Assembly: GCF_037975245.1 (NCBI RefSeq)
Contig: NC_092566.1
Span: 498,001-562,000 of the forward strand
DNA from: Apostichopus japonicus
Lineage: Eukaryota; Echinodermata; Holothuroidea; Aspidochirotida; Stichopodidae
Length of the DNA: 64,000 nucleotides
Direction: 5' to 3'
The translations under genes and the position numbers were made by a program. The notes below the pieces were generated by a model. That model saw only the letters and a list, made by a program, of their open reading frames with translations. It searched no databases and was not told the origin of the DNA. Positions 10,311 to 22,309 of this stretch are shown piece after piece (the first letter of the stretch is position 1; each line of letters begins with the position of its first letter).

Positions 10311-10455
10311 TTATAGCTTATATATGCCTCAGAAGGCACCACTTCCCGTCTAAAATGTTACATGTTCAGGGGGCAGGGTGGGGGAGGTGGGGAATCGGCT
10401 TCAACGACAGCAGAACCACATTCCCTCCTTTTTAGAAACCTGTATACGCCACTGT
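10311..10455 (+). repeat. Dispersed repeat fragment, copy A
   Basis: TTATAGC.TA followed by TGCCTCAGAA.GC.CCA and TAAAAT recurs at 33284-33430 in the same orientation. A G-rich stretch follows and the end reads TACGCCACTG, a phrase seen again at about 30962. These look like fragments of old transposons. The family is not identified. Confidence 0.45.
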
Positions 10456-11237
10456 TATATCTCAAAGGTATATAGCGATCAAATACTTTGCCTTTAAATC
10501 GGTTATTGAGCCAACTAAAGGGTTTCCTATAATTTCCATGTATGACCGCATCTTGGAGAAGTCCTTCTTACAGTACTACGCTAACAGATTCTGCGTGCCC
10601 TTTTAAAGGGTCTTCGTGACCTTGGGCACCGTAAAAAGCATGGTTGCGCTTTGCCCACCATATGTGCTCTATAGGGGTAGCTATTATAACATGAGGTGAT
10701 ATCTACCAAGGGGGAAGAGGTGGCATATTAAATATGGTTAACGAATACCTCGCTCCATGGTTACGTATCAAATTGGGGTACTAGAGGAGGGAAATGGGTG
10801 CTCACGACGCCAAGGTCATGAAAAAACCAAACAGTCTTTTTAAGTTATCTTTGTGCTAAGGAACAATGTGATGTTTGTGCTAGTAATACGGAATAGTTAA
10901 TAGCTGTGTGACGTCACAAACTGACAAGGGGAAGTTTTGTTACTCTAGTGATTGTAGGCATTATAATCATTAACTGTCCCATCTATAGGACATTATTATT
11001 TACAAAGATCATTGGCGACTGGCCTGTTACGTGGACTTTATCACATCTTGATTATGAATATTCATAAAAACTGTGACACGCTCACAGATATTATGACATA
11101 ATCCGTTATAAATACATATCGGTGTTGACATTATATATCAGAATTGTACGTCGGTACCTTTGATTGAAATCTTCCAGATCAAAGCAGCTTAATAATTCTG
11201 GAGACTTGTTTCGCTACGTAGTTTGTATGTGTTGTGG
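10456..11237. other. Non-coding
   Basis: No gene seen. A TGACGTCA-type motif at about 10908 is isolated and not interpreted. Confidence 0.5.
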
Positions 11238-11405
11238 GATGGAGGTGGTGTTAATGTGGGGAGTGGGGTGGTGTTAATGTGGAGAGTGGGGGTGGTGTTA
11301 ATGTGGGGAGTGGGTGGTGTTAATGCCACGTGGAGAGTGGGGTGGTGTTAATGTGGGAGAGGGGTGGTGATAATGTCGGGAGTACGTGGTGGGGGACAGG
11401 TGGTA
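11238..11405. repeat. G-rich minisatellite
   Basis: Five to seven imperfect copies of a 25-30 bp unit built on GGTGGTGTTAATGTGGGGAG. The plus strand is strongly G-rich with many GGG runs, so it could form G-quadruplexes. Frames through it (11330-11628) are not credible genes. Confidence 0.8.
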
Positions 11406-13771
11406 ATCTTATGAAATACGGTAAATGTGTCAACAGACAACACCGTGTTACAATCTGTACCAGAAGGCCTATATCTTTAAGAAGATATATGAACTGTTTG
11501 TATATGCTAATGCTGCCTCCATCTACAGAGTGGTGTGCGAAGGGGTTACAGGGGCTAAACGTTTACACCTTTCTGCTCCTTTGGGTATGTCAGAAAATGT
11601 ATTTCACGTTTCCCTACTGATGTTATGAGGGAGTGGGTGGGGAGGGGGGTCTTCATAATGTTAATGCATGCTAAAACTTCGTAGGTTATGGATATTTTAC
11701 AAGCCTAAACATTTTCTAGTAAACTTAACAGTCGCATATATAATTGTCGATTCATTCAGGTCAAATATTAAAATTCATACTCCAAAAGAATGGCCATAAT
11801 CACACCACATCGTTGTCAACCTTTAGCCCTTCCCCTATCCCGTTTCACCCGTCTTTACACCCCTCCCACATAAAGCAATGCAGCACACTCTTGCCACACT
11901 CAGTACCGGTAACTGATATAGAGCCCACATGGTCATTGCACACATATTCTCCCCTTATCAACCAATTTGAATAAATTAAACAAATGTGTTACTTTCCAAA
12001 GAAGAAGAAAGTTGTTGCCTACCTTTCAAAGAGACCAGTAGGCTTCCAATATCCACTTCAAAAATAAGTTCAATTTAATGATAGAAAATGTTGTTGATGA
12101 GACCATAATACTTCAAACTAGGAATCTCAACTACACATTACAGTATGATGCAAAAGTTAAACAATCCGGCGAAGGTTCATTCAGTTTTTTTTTTTCCTTG
12201 CGTAGCGGCACGTTGAGTTTCGATTCAAACACAATATTTAACAATAAATTCCATTTGAATGAGTGCCACTAACTGACTTAGGCTTACAACACAATGTGAA
12301 CAATACATAAACGGCCGCACGTCAACTATGAAAACCTATTTTTATTCCTTCTATTTTTTCCCCTTCAGCGCAGACGTGAAAACAAAACTTCACGGCACTT
12401 CATTGTCTGTGACGTCGCTGAGTTTTATGATCCCTTTATTTCCACTCTCAGCCCTCAGGCCCGGTCAAAGGTTAGCTTGCGAAGCGGTGTAGACGGTAGT
12501 CACGCGCGTAAACTCAAAACAGTTATCGAAAGGAAAACAAACTTGATAACGTACCTTCGAGTAAACCTTGTCAACTTGGCAAGATAGTGTCAAATACCGC
12601 AGTTAATACGTTCACGATACGTGCTCTCAGACGCACCGCAAATTTAAGGTCAAAGTCAGTTGCCCTCCTTGTTTCGCAACATTAGATTTCAGGTGTTGTT
12701 CCTTCCGCTGATCAGAGGTCGTTGGCCACCGAACAAAACCACAAAAACCGTCGTCCAATGGTTAATTATTGTAACGCTAAATCCAACAAGGACGAGTTCC
12801 GCGATGAATGACCACTTCTTATGAGTTTACTCTGTAATTTTAAATTTACGAAGCAATTATTTTACAGGTAACAAAGCGACTGCATCTAACGGTTTAATGA
12901 AACTCGATATGCGGGCAGATTCGTTGATGCGAAAGTGCGTGAACGTGAATACTAATTCGAATACAGAAGCTCATATGCCGTGAAAGGAAAATCTACGGTA
13001 GCCCTATATGTACATCAAGCTATTATCAAATTATTATGATAGCCTGTTCAGATTTTTTTTTGTTTGTTGCAAATGCACTCGTACCAGTATATCGGTATTA
13101 TTCCAAATTATTCAACTCAATTGAGAATATTGGGAGAAAGGGATACCAATTGAGAAAACAGCTCCTGAAATTAAAAGTTTGAATTTCCTCGGCGGATTTT
13201 TCTTTATTTTGTAATATCCGTGGGATATTTGAACGATTGTAAAAACACGAATAAATATGTACCGGGCAGAATGATTACTCTGTTGCGCAACCACAAGGCA
13301 CCGTCAGTTAAACTTAATGAATCTGAACAAACCTCCGTTCTTTCTTAGATACACATGATAGATACACATGATTTTGTCAAGTATGTAGCGAAGATTCACG
13401 TGCGGGTAGGAGGAACATGACATGGAAATACATCGTTATCCGTCTCTTGATTAGCTTATCTGTGAGCGGCAGAAGTCGTACGAGGCTTCACTAACGGCAT
13501 AAATAAAATACACAACGATTGTAATAAATGTGTCCTATATCGCGCTTCCCTAGCGGGCAGCTGCCGGCGAGATATTTGCATGTTTACACTCGTGCACCCG
13601 CGGTAAATACGGTTCGTGATGGAACGCACACAGGGTGACGTGGCTAAATAGCCTTTTAATATTTTAGAATTGTAATCATCCTTGCGTTGAAAATGCTGCT
13701 GCACGTAACGTTGACCCTCTTAATGAACTTTGCAGAGTTTGGCCATGCACCATCGTTCGTCTTCCGTAAAC
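11406..13771. other. Non-coding
   Basis: No exon with plausible splice sites and conserved protein content was recognised. The small open frames here look random. Confidence 0.5.
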
Positions 13772-13871
13772 TAGTGCGATATCGCTGAGCCGGGGAGAGT
13801 AGGAAGGATCGTGTTGTCCTTGCGGGACCTTGTTCCCCACGCGAGATATTACTTACGGCGATATCACACTA
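13772..13871. repeat. 100-bp inverted-repeat unit, possible MITE
   Basis: TAGTGCGATATCGC at 13772-13785 pairs with GCGATATCACACTA at 13858-13871 (13 of 14 positions). The inner 72 bp are GC-rich. A TAAA lies close outside each end but not cleanly at the borders, so target duplication is unproven. Confidence 0.35.
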
Positions 13872-14309
13872 TAAATCAATGCTTTCAATTCCGAGTTTTA
13901 ATGAGGCGGCTCGCAAAGAACGGCGGCGTCGTGTTGAAATGTTTTACGGAGCCGTAACCTTCGTTTGTAAGGACATGGAACCTACGCAGATATATCGGAG
14001 ATTTATCATCCGTTATCAACGCTGTTGTTGGGGAATAGTCCAAAGATGTTAAACTTCAATTCTTTTTCCGGGAAATAAATAAGGCTACTTGATAAGTAAT
14101 AATATAACTCTGCCGTTTCCTTTACATTTCTGATCTAAAAAAAAAAGTAAGAAATCTCTTTTGTTTCCGTTATAACCAAGGGTCGAATCACGTGACAGCG
14201 ATTTAATTATAGTACAAAAATTATTTCAGATTATGGAGTTGTAAATTCTCTTTAAAGGATGATTACAGAGTGACACCAAATTAATTTTGATGTTTTGAAC
14301 CGTAAACTA

Positions 14310-14417
14310 CACTGCTAATTGTCCAGATTGTATTTCTTTACCAATTCAAGTTTCGAGAAATGACCTTTTTAACATTTGAGTCTCACTGATTAAAGCGGCT
14401 GGACTGGTAAGTCTAAC
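14310..14417 (+). mobile_element. Short dispersed element, copy A (MITE-like)
   Basis: Shares GTCCAGATTGTA, a central CTTT/GAAATG.CC.TTTAA region and GGCTGGACTG..TAGTCTA with 19470-19580 on the other strand. Its two ends are related as imperfect inverted repeats (AGTCCAG), as in a MITE. Confidence 0.5.
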
Positions 14418-14451
14418 ACAAAGACAATTACAGGTCATTATCGACCTGTAA

Positions 14452-14505
14452 ACAAGAGATTTGTATGTCCTCGAGGACAAGAGATTTGTATGTCCTCGAG
14501 GACAA
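14452..14505. repeat. 25-bp tandem duplication
   Basis: ACAAGAGATTTGTATGTCCT plus CGAGG occurs at 14452-14476 and again exactly at 14477-14501, followed by the first bases of a third copy. Each unit holds the palindrome CCTCGAGG. The perfect identity suggests a recent slip. Confidence 0.9.
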
Positions 14506-15128
14506 GGTGTGTGCACTGTCGTCCAATTGTGCTCTCACGTTTATAAAATCCCTGGTCATTCGAAGTAAAAGGAACATGTCAAATGAACCTTTATAACACT
14601 TCACAAGAAAATGAATAGATTTCTTGTCCTCAATAATCACACGTTTATTAATTAGAAAGAAACTCCATCAACGTATCGCTTCCTATCAGAAATCATGTTG
14701 ACGAATTTGTTTTTCGTTGTTTGAGAATTGCTGACCTCAAGCGAGCTTTTACTTCCACAAAAAGACATGTGTTTTTCAATATCGGGCAACCACATGGCAA
14801 AAATGAGATCAAAAATGACTGCCGTTTTAAGATATTGTCATATTAGAAGGTTTTCACAATTTGATTTTTGCTAACCTCTATAATGAACTTTGACCGCCAC
14901 TGCCATTGAGATTTTTGTTTTCAAGCTAGGTGTCACCGATATAAACATACACACACTCTGCGCAAGTCTTCATGATGGGAAGAATAACGATGGCCACCGT
15001 AACCACAAACGCAGAAGATACACAAAACACACACTAGCCATTGTTTTAACTGACCTATTGTATCGTTACAATGGGACCTGTTTCATTGCTAGAACTTATA
15101 TAAACATGCTAATTACTGACTCCAACCT
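14506..15128. other. Non-coding
   Basis: No gene seen. The 82-codon frame at 14890-15138 has no recognised feature. Confidence 0.5.
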
Positions 15129-15530
15129 AGCCATGTAACATCTTCAGTATAGATCATACGCACGTATGCTGCCCGAGACTAGCCATATAACATGTTCAGT
15201 ATAGATCATACGTACTGCCCGAGGCTAGCCACATAATATCTTCAGTATAGATCATACGTACGTATGCTGCACGAGACTAGCCATATAACATAATCAGTAT
15301 AGATCATACGTACGTTTGCCGCCAAAGACTAGCCATATAACATCTTCAGTATAGATCATACGTACTGCCCGAGGCTAGCCACATAACATCTTCAGTATAG
15401 ATCATACGTACGTATGCTGCCCGAGACTAGCCATATAACATAATCAGTATAGATCATACGTACTGCCCGAGGCTAGCCACATAATATCTTCAGTATAGAT
15501 CATACGCACGTATACTGCCCGAGACATGAC
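15129..15530. repeat. Minisatellite, about seven copies of a 54-62 bp unit
   Basis: Units contain TTCAGTATAGATCATACGTA, then GCCCGAG.CTAGCCA.ATAA. Two length classes alternate: those with an extra CGTATGCT block and those without it. Divergence between copies is low. Confidence 0.85.
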
Positions 15531-17204
15531 AAATTTGTATGTCAGAAGTAAGGAGGTTTCGTCATCACATCAGGGGGATTAAGATAGTTCGAATAAAGTA
15601 AAATAATTCATAACGTTGTTAACATCAACACATTCTAATAAATAACGTGAATGTGGGCCGAACTGAATGGTGAGAAATGGACTATGATTGTAGCATACAA
15701 ATATCGATGTTAGTCATTATGTACAATAAGCGAATAGTGGAAAATTGAAAATTAACGACACTGTGGTTTGTAACCTATCGCGGTACACAGGGCTCAATGT
15801 ATGTTATAGTTCCGTTTATCATTGAAGATTTGTAAAGTTCTAAACCATGACATGAGTGTCTTGCGTGGGACGGATTCATGCAAGAAAACTGCATCCCCCT
15901 CCCCTCCCCCCTCCTCCAGCTCCTTGTCGTTCATCCTAGTTATGGTTGATGGTCATTATACTTGGTAGTGGTATATATCACAAAGTAGTGCAGTTTGTAG
16001 CTAGTTTTTCATGAGTTTTATCATTCAAAGTAAGTTTCCTTATTATGTCTACCACATATAGTAAATTAAAAGTAATACAACAAATAGTAAATTATTATAA
16101 CTTCCATTACACGAGGTCTAACAGTTTTTTGAGCTGACAAATGGGTTAATTGAGGTTGTAAAGTTGTCTCTTTAATGAACCAGTTGGTGATCGTAAAAAC
16201 TTCTTGCTTTATTTCTTTCACCGACGACCATAATGAAGTGCAATGATTTTCGTGAAGTTATGAGACATGATATTAGACACAAAAAAACATCAACACTTTA
16301 TCACATATGTCACAGTCAGCTTCTTGCAGGTCTGTGACGTCATTAATGACCTTTGTATTCAAGATAAGATTTGTGAGCAATAACGTTGCGTGTTTATTCC
16401 CCTCATTAGTTCCGCGATATCTTCAAAGAGATGAGAATGTCATTGGCGGCGTACACTCGCATTCAAAATAGAGTTCAAGTAAACATTCCTATTTTTTTTT
16501 TCTTTTTTTTTGTCAGTCGCTTGTTTGATATACAGTTCTGGATAACCAAGTTCAAATCAATCACGTGAATGATTGCTACAACAGAAGCCAATCGTTGGAA
16601 ACATCAGCTAGAGTAGAGTACGTAGTAGATATACCAAGCTACATGGGAAGCTAGGTACACCTTGTTGGCAGGAGTCATAGCCGCTACTTACCACAGTTAT
16701 GTGGTTTACTAAACTCTCTGACAAAGACCAATTCTTGACGCGAAGTGACTAATTTTTCACTCTAGCTAGAAAGCCCTGTTCGAAGCACCCCTATAAACGT
16801 GGGCGAGTCCGTTAAAAGCTTTGGGCAAAAGCTTTCGAAATTCGTCCTACAAATTGCTTAAGCAGCCTTAAGGACTAACTGAGGTTCAAACTTGTCTACC
16901 AACTGTACAGTCCTTATATATAATCACGATGTGTTTGTATGTTTGGGGACACTATAGAGCAAGTATGGAACGGGTTATACGTTGTATCTTCGCCTTGAAA
17001 TTGGATCACCAAAATTACCTCTTTTTGATAATCCTTGTAAACAAAGATGGCTTGATAAAGCAAGCACTGCTCTTATGGTTCCAAGTTGATTTAATACTTT
17101 TCCAGTTCTCTCTTGCCCATATACTTATGCAGCAGAAAAGAAAGAGATTTTATCTTTGAGTGGACAAGTGAATGATTAAAATCATGAACTTAAATCAACA
17201 TCGC
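15531..17204. other. Non-coding
   Basis: Contains a T-rich tract at about 16490-16512. No gene recognised. Confidence 0.5.
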
Positions 17205-17440
17205 GGTTATCCGGGCAGATCCAGGACTTTTAATAAGGGATGGGTGTGGTCCTGTGGTCGTTGAGGCCGTCTCCCATGTAGGGGTGTGGAGTTCTCCCTC
17301 AGATCAAAAGAATCGACGTGAAATGCTGCATTTTAAGGCATATTCAGGCCTTAAACAAATTGGGTCTAAACACCAAGTTGTGTTACCGTACTCCTTTTTA
17401 TGACACCCTCACCCCTTGGATTCACGCCTTGTTATCGTGT
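17205..17440. repeat. Degenerate interspersed repeat
   Basis: The stretch with GGACTTTTAATAAGGG, TGTAGGGGTGTGGAGTTCTC and CCCCTTGGATTCACGCC resembles worn transposon ends common in marine invertebrate genomes. I recognise the style but not the family. Confidence 0.3.
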
Positions 17441-19469
17441 ATGAACTCCAAGAGACCTCGACAATTGGTGTCTAATGATGGCTGGTAGGATAAACGAGAT
17501 TATGAAACAAAGGAACAAACCACACACAAAGTGATACTAATGCTTGGTGCAGGGTTTAATGTACAATAGGCTGCCATGGCAACAAGTAAATAATATACCA
17601 GAATATACCGGAATAACGCTTTTTAAAGATGCTTGGAATTATTATAAAATACGTATACGAAATTCGAGGCGACGGAGAGACATTATGCAATTCCCTGCAT
17701 TATGTAAGGAACGCAGGAAATCTGGCAGTTCATGTTCAATATCTTGCAATTTCGAAATAAAGGAAACCAATTCACAGGCCGCGACAGCATACACTTCCTA
17801 CGGAGATTCCAAAGTTTGACGACAACACATTACTTAATCGCCTAAAGGGTGAAATGTTACAAGGATAAAGACACGCCGCGTTCTTATAAGAATACACCCA
17901 ACGGCAACATTATTACAACACCGTAGTACGGATTCTACCGTGTAGACGTGTCACCGCTTTAAAGGTTTATGAGGACTTTACCTGAGCTATCGTATAGAGT
18001 TGAGGCAAACATAGCCCCTAAAGCATACGCATGGTCTATAAGTGCGTTTGCAGATAGCGGCGAGCCTGCACGCGGCATTGCCCTTAGTTGAAAACAAACA
18101 TTCCACGCCGCAGATTATATCCAAAAACAAATTGACACACACTAAATGAGTGTACAGTGTCAATAAGCAGTCGTGTAGCCTACATGATATAAAGTTAGAA
18201 GCAGAAATTATGTGCGTCCACTTGTATAATTACAAAGGTGTATTCGTGACTGCATTAAACAGTGCAAAGACTACATAAAGAATAATGTATTAACAGCTGA
18301 TGAGTTCATCTAGCTTTTCATTTCTGTGTTCTTTTTGGGAGGGGTGTGGGGAGGGGGTGGGCGGCATTCTTTAGCTGATGTTTTGTCTATTCATATTTTG
18401 AGAGGCGTATAGGGAACCAAGCTACCACCAGTTCCAATATGCAAGTAATTATTCTAGTAATTAATCAATAGATTATTCACCATTAGTCACGTGTTTACAT
18501 ACTGCTTTAATAAGTAATGATGTTTAACACCAAGTTTAGACATTTCGTCTGTTTAATATCAACTCTATGCTCAAAAAGACACCACTGCGCTCGATCGTGT
18601 ACACGTTACACGCACCTGTCGTCAATATGTACACTATACACGTGTTTGCTTCTGTCGATTTTATCTTCTAAACTGTATCCATCATGTTAATACGATGTGC
18701 GTCAAAATTGTAACATTAACCCATTCAAAAGCAGTGTCTAGTCGTCACGCTTTCACAAAGCAATAACACTTTTATTATAGGAGCTTTGCCTAACAGCTTG
18801 TGTCCTTTTCGCGTTCCATAATCTAAGAGGCCATCAAGAGTGTTGAAAACATTAAAGAACACCAGGTGACGTTGATCCTAAAAAAAACTCTTCAAACCTC
18901 TCATATCATTTGAAGTCTTGGAAATTAATCTGTTTTGACAAACTCCTTTAAAACACTATGAAGAAGTATTTTAGAAAACATTGTGACGTAACGAACATCA
19001 GGTTCTACGTACCTGATAACTACAATTACAAAGAAACATGATACAATATTAGCGGTAGCACATAGTCTTTGCTAACAGTCGTTTTTTGACGAGTCTCCCA
19101 ATACTTTATTCTTTCATGTTCATCTTCGCGCAATGAGATCATGTATGCGATGAAAAGAACAAAACAAATATTAATCTTGAAGATGTTGTTTTTTCATCGA
19201 TTTCTTCACTAAATATGCATCTATACATGTTTGACTGGGACAAAACCAAATTGAGACGATCCAGATTTACTAAAAGCTGAATTTAGACAGAAATTAAAAT
19301 GTCGGCACATCAATCCAGGCCTAGAGGTGGTTGTTATAATAGCTCATCTACAAACAATAGAACAGTGATATATTACATTCAACATCATTTGTCTTGACCC
19401 GCTGTAAATGTCTCACTATATTCGAATGATAGTTTGTTTCGCGTCTGCGGAGCTAACCTGCATCTGTAA
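17441..19469. other. Non-coding
   Basis: The 91-codon frame at 17544-17819 shows no domain and no conserved pattern. Nothing else seen. Confidence 0.5.
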
Positions 19470-19580
19470 ACTAGACTAAGCAGTCCAGCCACTTTGACTG
19501 ATTAACCATGACTGTTTAAAGGGCCACTTCTAAAGAAACAAATGGAGTGAAAAAAAGTACAATCTGGACTACCAGCAGTG
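19470..19580 (-). mobile_element. Short dispersed element, copy B (MITE-like)
   Basis: The reverse complement aligns along its whole length to 14310-14417, with conserved ends CACTGCT...GTCCAGATTGTA and GGCTGGACTG.TTAGTCTA. Opposite orientation to copy A. Confidence 0.5.
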
Positions 19581-20283
19581 ACTTTTTAATTCTGTCAACA
19601 AAGTGCAAAATGCAATTCTGTGCCTGTAGAGAGGACCGTATTCGTTTTTAATACTACACGCTATCCCATCGTGCACCTCATCTTGAGAAGTATCCTTGTA
19701 TTGCGACCGAGTGTTTGATTCTGCGCATTGACGTGATTGCCTTTCACATAATTATAACCTAGATATCTTAGATTGACATATCTCGTAATATTGTGTAATC
19801 GTTACTGGATATGGTCCGATATTACATTTATCAGTATCATAATGCAAACATTTACTGATCTCAGATCCTGTACCTTGGACTGCATGCTGTTTAGATTTCG
19901 ATGTAACCACACTTGTAATTATTCTTTGCGCCTTGCTGGGATAATATAAGTATATCAAGATACAAAACCAAGACTTTTATAAAGCTACAGACAATTACAC
20001 GAATAATTTAGGCCATGCAGATGAACCCAAGAGAACTCTTGAAGAGATGATATTAAATAATCGATGACTAAACAGAGTCTAGAGAATCTGTTTGGCGAAT
20101 CCCTCAAGCAGTCAAGTTACTATATGGCAGTGTGGTAGGGAACAATTTGAGTGCAGATTAAAATATCCGCTTTGCTAGCATTATTAACTTCTGAAAGTGA
20201 TTATTTCTCTACTTTTTGAGAGGTTTAAATAGCTACCCTAAGTTTGGGCCTAAAACATATGTTAAGCCCAGGCTTTAGGTATG
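19581..20283. other. Non-coding
   Basis: No gene or clear repeat seen. Confidence 0.5.
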
Positions 20284-20739
20284 GCACCACAATTAGAGCA
20301 TCGCACTTCCGCCTGAAAAGAAAATAGCGCTAAAGTGACCAACTGTATTGATTTTTGTTCGGGGGAGGGGGAGACGGGGGGCATTTTCTGAGTCATCACC
20401 ATTCTTTTTGATGCTTGGATGTTGACGAGGACGGGGCAAACTACAGTGATGGTCTAAAAATGGAGGGTTGGAGGTGATTTATTGCATTTTAGAAAATATT
20501 GGGTGAAACAAGACGAATCCGCAGCGAGAGCTGGCAGATTGGTTGGTGAGCAGTATGCTAAATTTGAGCTGTTCTAGCTCAAAATCTAAACGGTCATGGT
20601 GGCAAAAGTTGAATGTGATAGCTGCAGCCGTCAGCTATCATATGGTGGGTAGTACATGTCAGTTTAAACTTCTAGCTCTAGCGGCCTTGGACAGCGACCA
20701 ATTTAGTGTGTAAGTCAATGGAGCATTCAATTGTGGTGC
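20284..20739. mobile_element. Candidate inverted-repeat element, about 456 bp
   Basis: GCACCACAATT at 20284-20294 is repeated inverted and exactly at 20729-20739. Similarity beyond those 11 bases is weak and no target duplication is visible, so this may be chance or an old MITE. The inside has several stops in every frame. Confidence 0.3.
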
Positions 20740-21629
20740 GACACCCTTTTCTGGCTTCACTTTCTTATATGTGTAAGAGGTAACAAACTACTGCATAAAA
20801 GTAAACTTATTTTGGCGAAAAAAAACTGTTTTCTTTGCAAGGAGTGGTTAAGGATTTGTGGTACTCAGTGAAGGTATTCCTTATACAAGTCAAGGCAAAT
20901 TGACGTTACAAACGAACGTTATAAAACAACGTAAATAATCTAAATATCACACCGACATATCTCATGATAAGATGCATGTGGAATGCATCATACGTAGCAT
21001 CGAGTTGCACCGAATGCGCGAAAAAATTCGGTAGATGATTGGTTCATGGAACAAACATTTTATTTTTAACTTTCCACATTTGAATTTCGGCTTCCATCAT
21101 GAAGTGAACGGTATTGTAATGAAACATTTTAATGCCCCTTAGGGAAATAATGCACGTGTATATTTATCGGAAGTTTTATATAGCGCCGTTATATGTTTTG
21201 CAATATCAATAAAAGAAAAAAAAACCTCTCCAATTTTTTGTTCTGAAGAAATTCTGAGTTGGAGGAGAGATGTTGACTTCTTACAGTAAGACCTATCCAG
21301 CAGCGCAAAACTAAACCGCAAACATAGCTAGATGGGTTCCCGGGGGATTTTTGAAGCTAAAATCTATATGACTGCGTTCAATACCATTGCGAGGACGTGA
21401 CTTTGCATGAAGAAACAGCTAGATTTAGAGAGGTTATTTCAGGATGAGAGTCAAGCTATGCATATTCTATAGTGTAAAAAGTAGCTTATGTTACAGATGA
21501 ATGCCATATATGAAGAGGAAATAGTCAAAGGCGGACAAGCTAGGCTACACATCTCAGTCAGAGCTTATACCGTGTACCAGATCGTATAGCACGATATACA
21601 CTACTAGTATGGGGCTAGTCAAAGGCAGG
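20740..21629. other. Non-coding
   Basis: No gene seen. Confidence 0.5.
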
Positions 21630-21860
21630 TGCGTAGCGACGAATTTGCCAAGGGAGGGCGAAGCCTGTATAGGCAAACTATCTAAGCGTAGCGCCACCAT
21701 GGGTTGGCGCGAGGCGCACAAGAAAATTTTGGCCGAAAATGATGCCTCCCAGATCGCTGGAAATGGCACTTCCCAGGACCATAGGTTGGCGCGAAGCTTA
21801 CAAGAAAATTTTGGCCGAAAATGATGCCTCCCAGATTGCTGGAAATGGCACTTCCCAGGC
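21630..21860. repeat. Transposon-like fragment with an 82-bp tandem duplication
   Basis: GGTTGGCGCGA begins two 82-bp copies at 21702 and 21784 that share AAGAAAATTTTGGCCGAAAA and CTGGAAATGGCACTTCCCAG. The GC-rich lead-in GTGCGTAGCGACGAATTTGC looks like a dispersed repeat. Frames crossing it on both strands (21554-21882) are repeat by-products. Confidence 0.6.
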
Positions 21861-21931
21861 CTTGTAAGTTGTATCTAAGCATTTTCTATTTTGAAATTAC
21901 TAGCGATATTATAAAAAATAAAATAAAATGT

Positions 21932-21950
21932 TATATATATATATATATAT
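21932..21950. repeat. Short (TA)n tract abutting the palindrome
   Basis: About nine TA repeats directly left of the palindrome. Confidence 0.9.
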
Positions 21951-22116
21951 GTTGATACTAGATGAGACTAGTGGAACACTAGTAGTTGTAACTCGGAGTT
22001 TCACGCTTTATAGCTATCTTCAGACAACTGCAGTTGTCTGAAGATCGCTATAAAGCGTGAAACTCCGAGTTACAACTACTAGTGTTCCACTAGTCTCATC
22101 TAGTATCAACATATAT
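21945..22116. repeat. Near-perfect 172-bp palindrome with no spacer
   Basis: The left arm 21945-22030 and right arm 22031-22116 are reverse complements with one mismatch (T at 22015 against C at 22046). The centre is CAACTG/CAGTTG at 22025-22036. Transcribed RNA would fold into an 86-bp stem. It could be a compact fold-back transposon, an extreme MITE, or an assembly join of inverted copies. Confidence 0.95.
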
Positions 22117-22173
22117 TCCGCTCTGTCCAATGGACATAGAGCACTCTGCGCCAAGATAGACGCCAACCTACTC

Positions 22174-22223
22174 TATATATATATATATATATATAGATAT
22201 ATATATAGATATATATATAATAT

Positions 22224-22307
<84 letters not shown>
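22174..22307. repeat. (TA)n microsatellite
   Basis: Long TA run with a few AGATA and TAATA interruptions. Frames coding for YIYIYI on either strand are artefacts. Confidence 0.98.

Positions 22308-22309
<2 letters not shown>

Noticed and set aside
10908-10915. A CRE-like TGACGTCA promoter site (similar words near 12410, 28355 and 32212)
   Set aside because: Isolated short motifs without a gene start nearby.
20284-20739. A firmly defined MITE
   Set aside because: Only 11 bases pair at the ends and no target duplication is visible; kept only as a low-confidence candidate.
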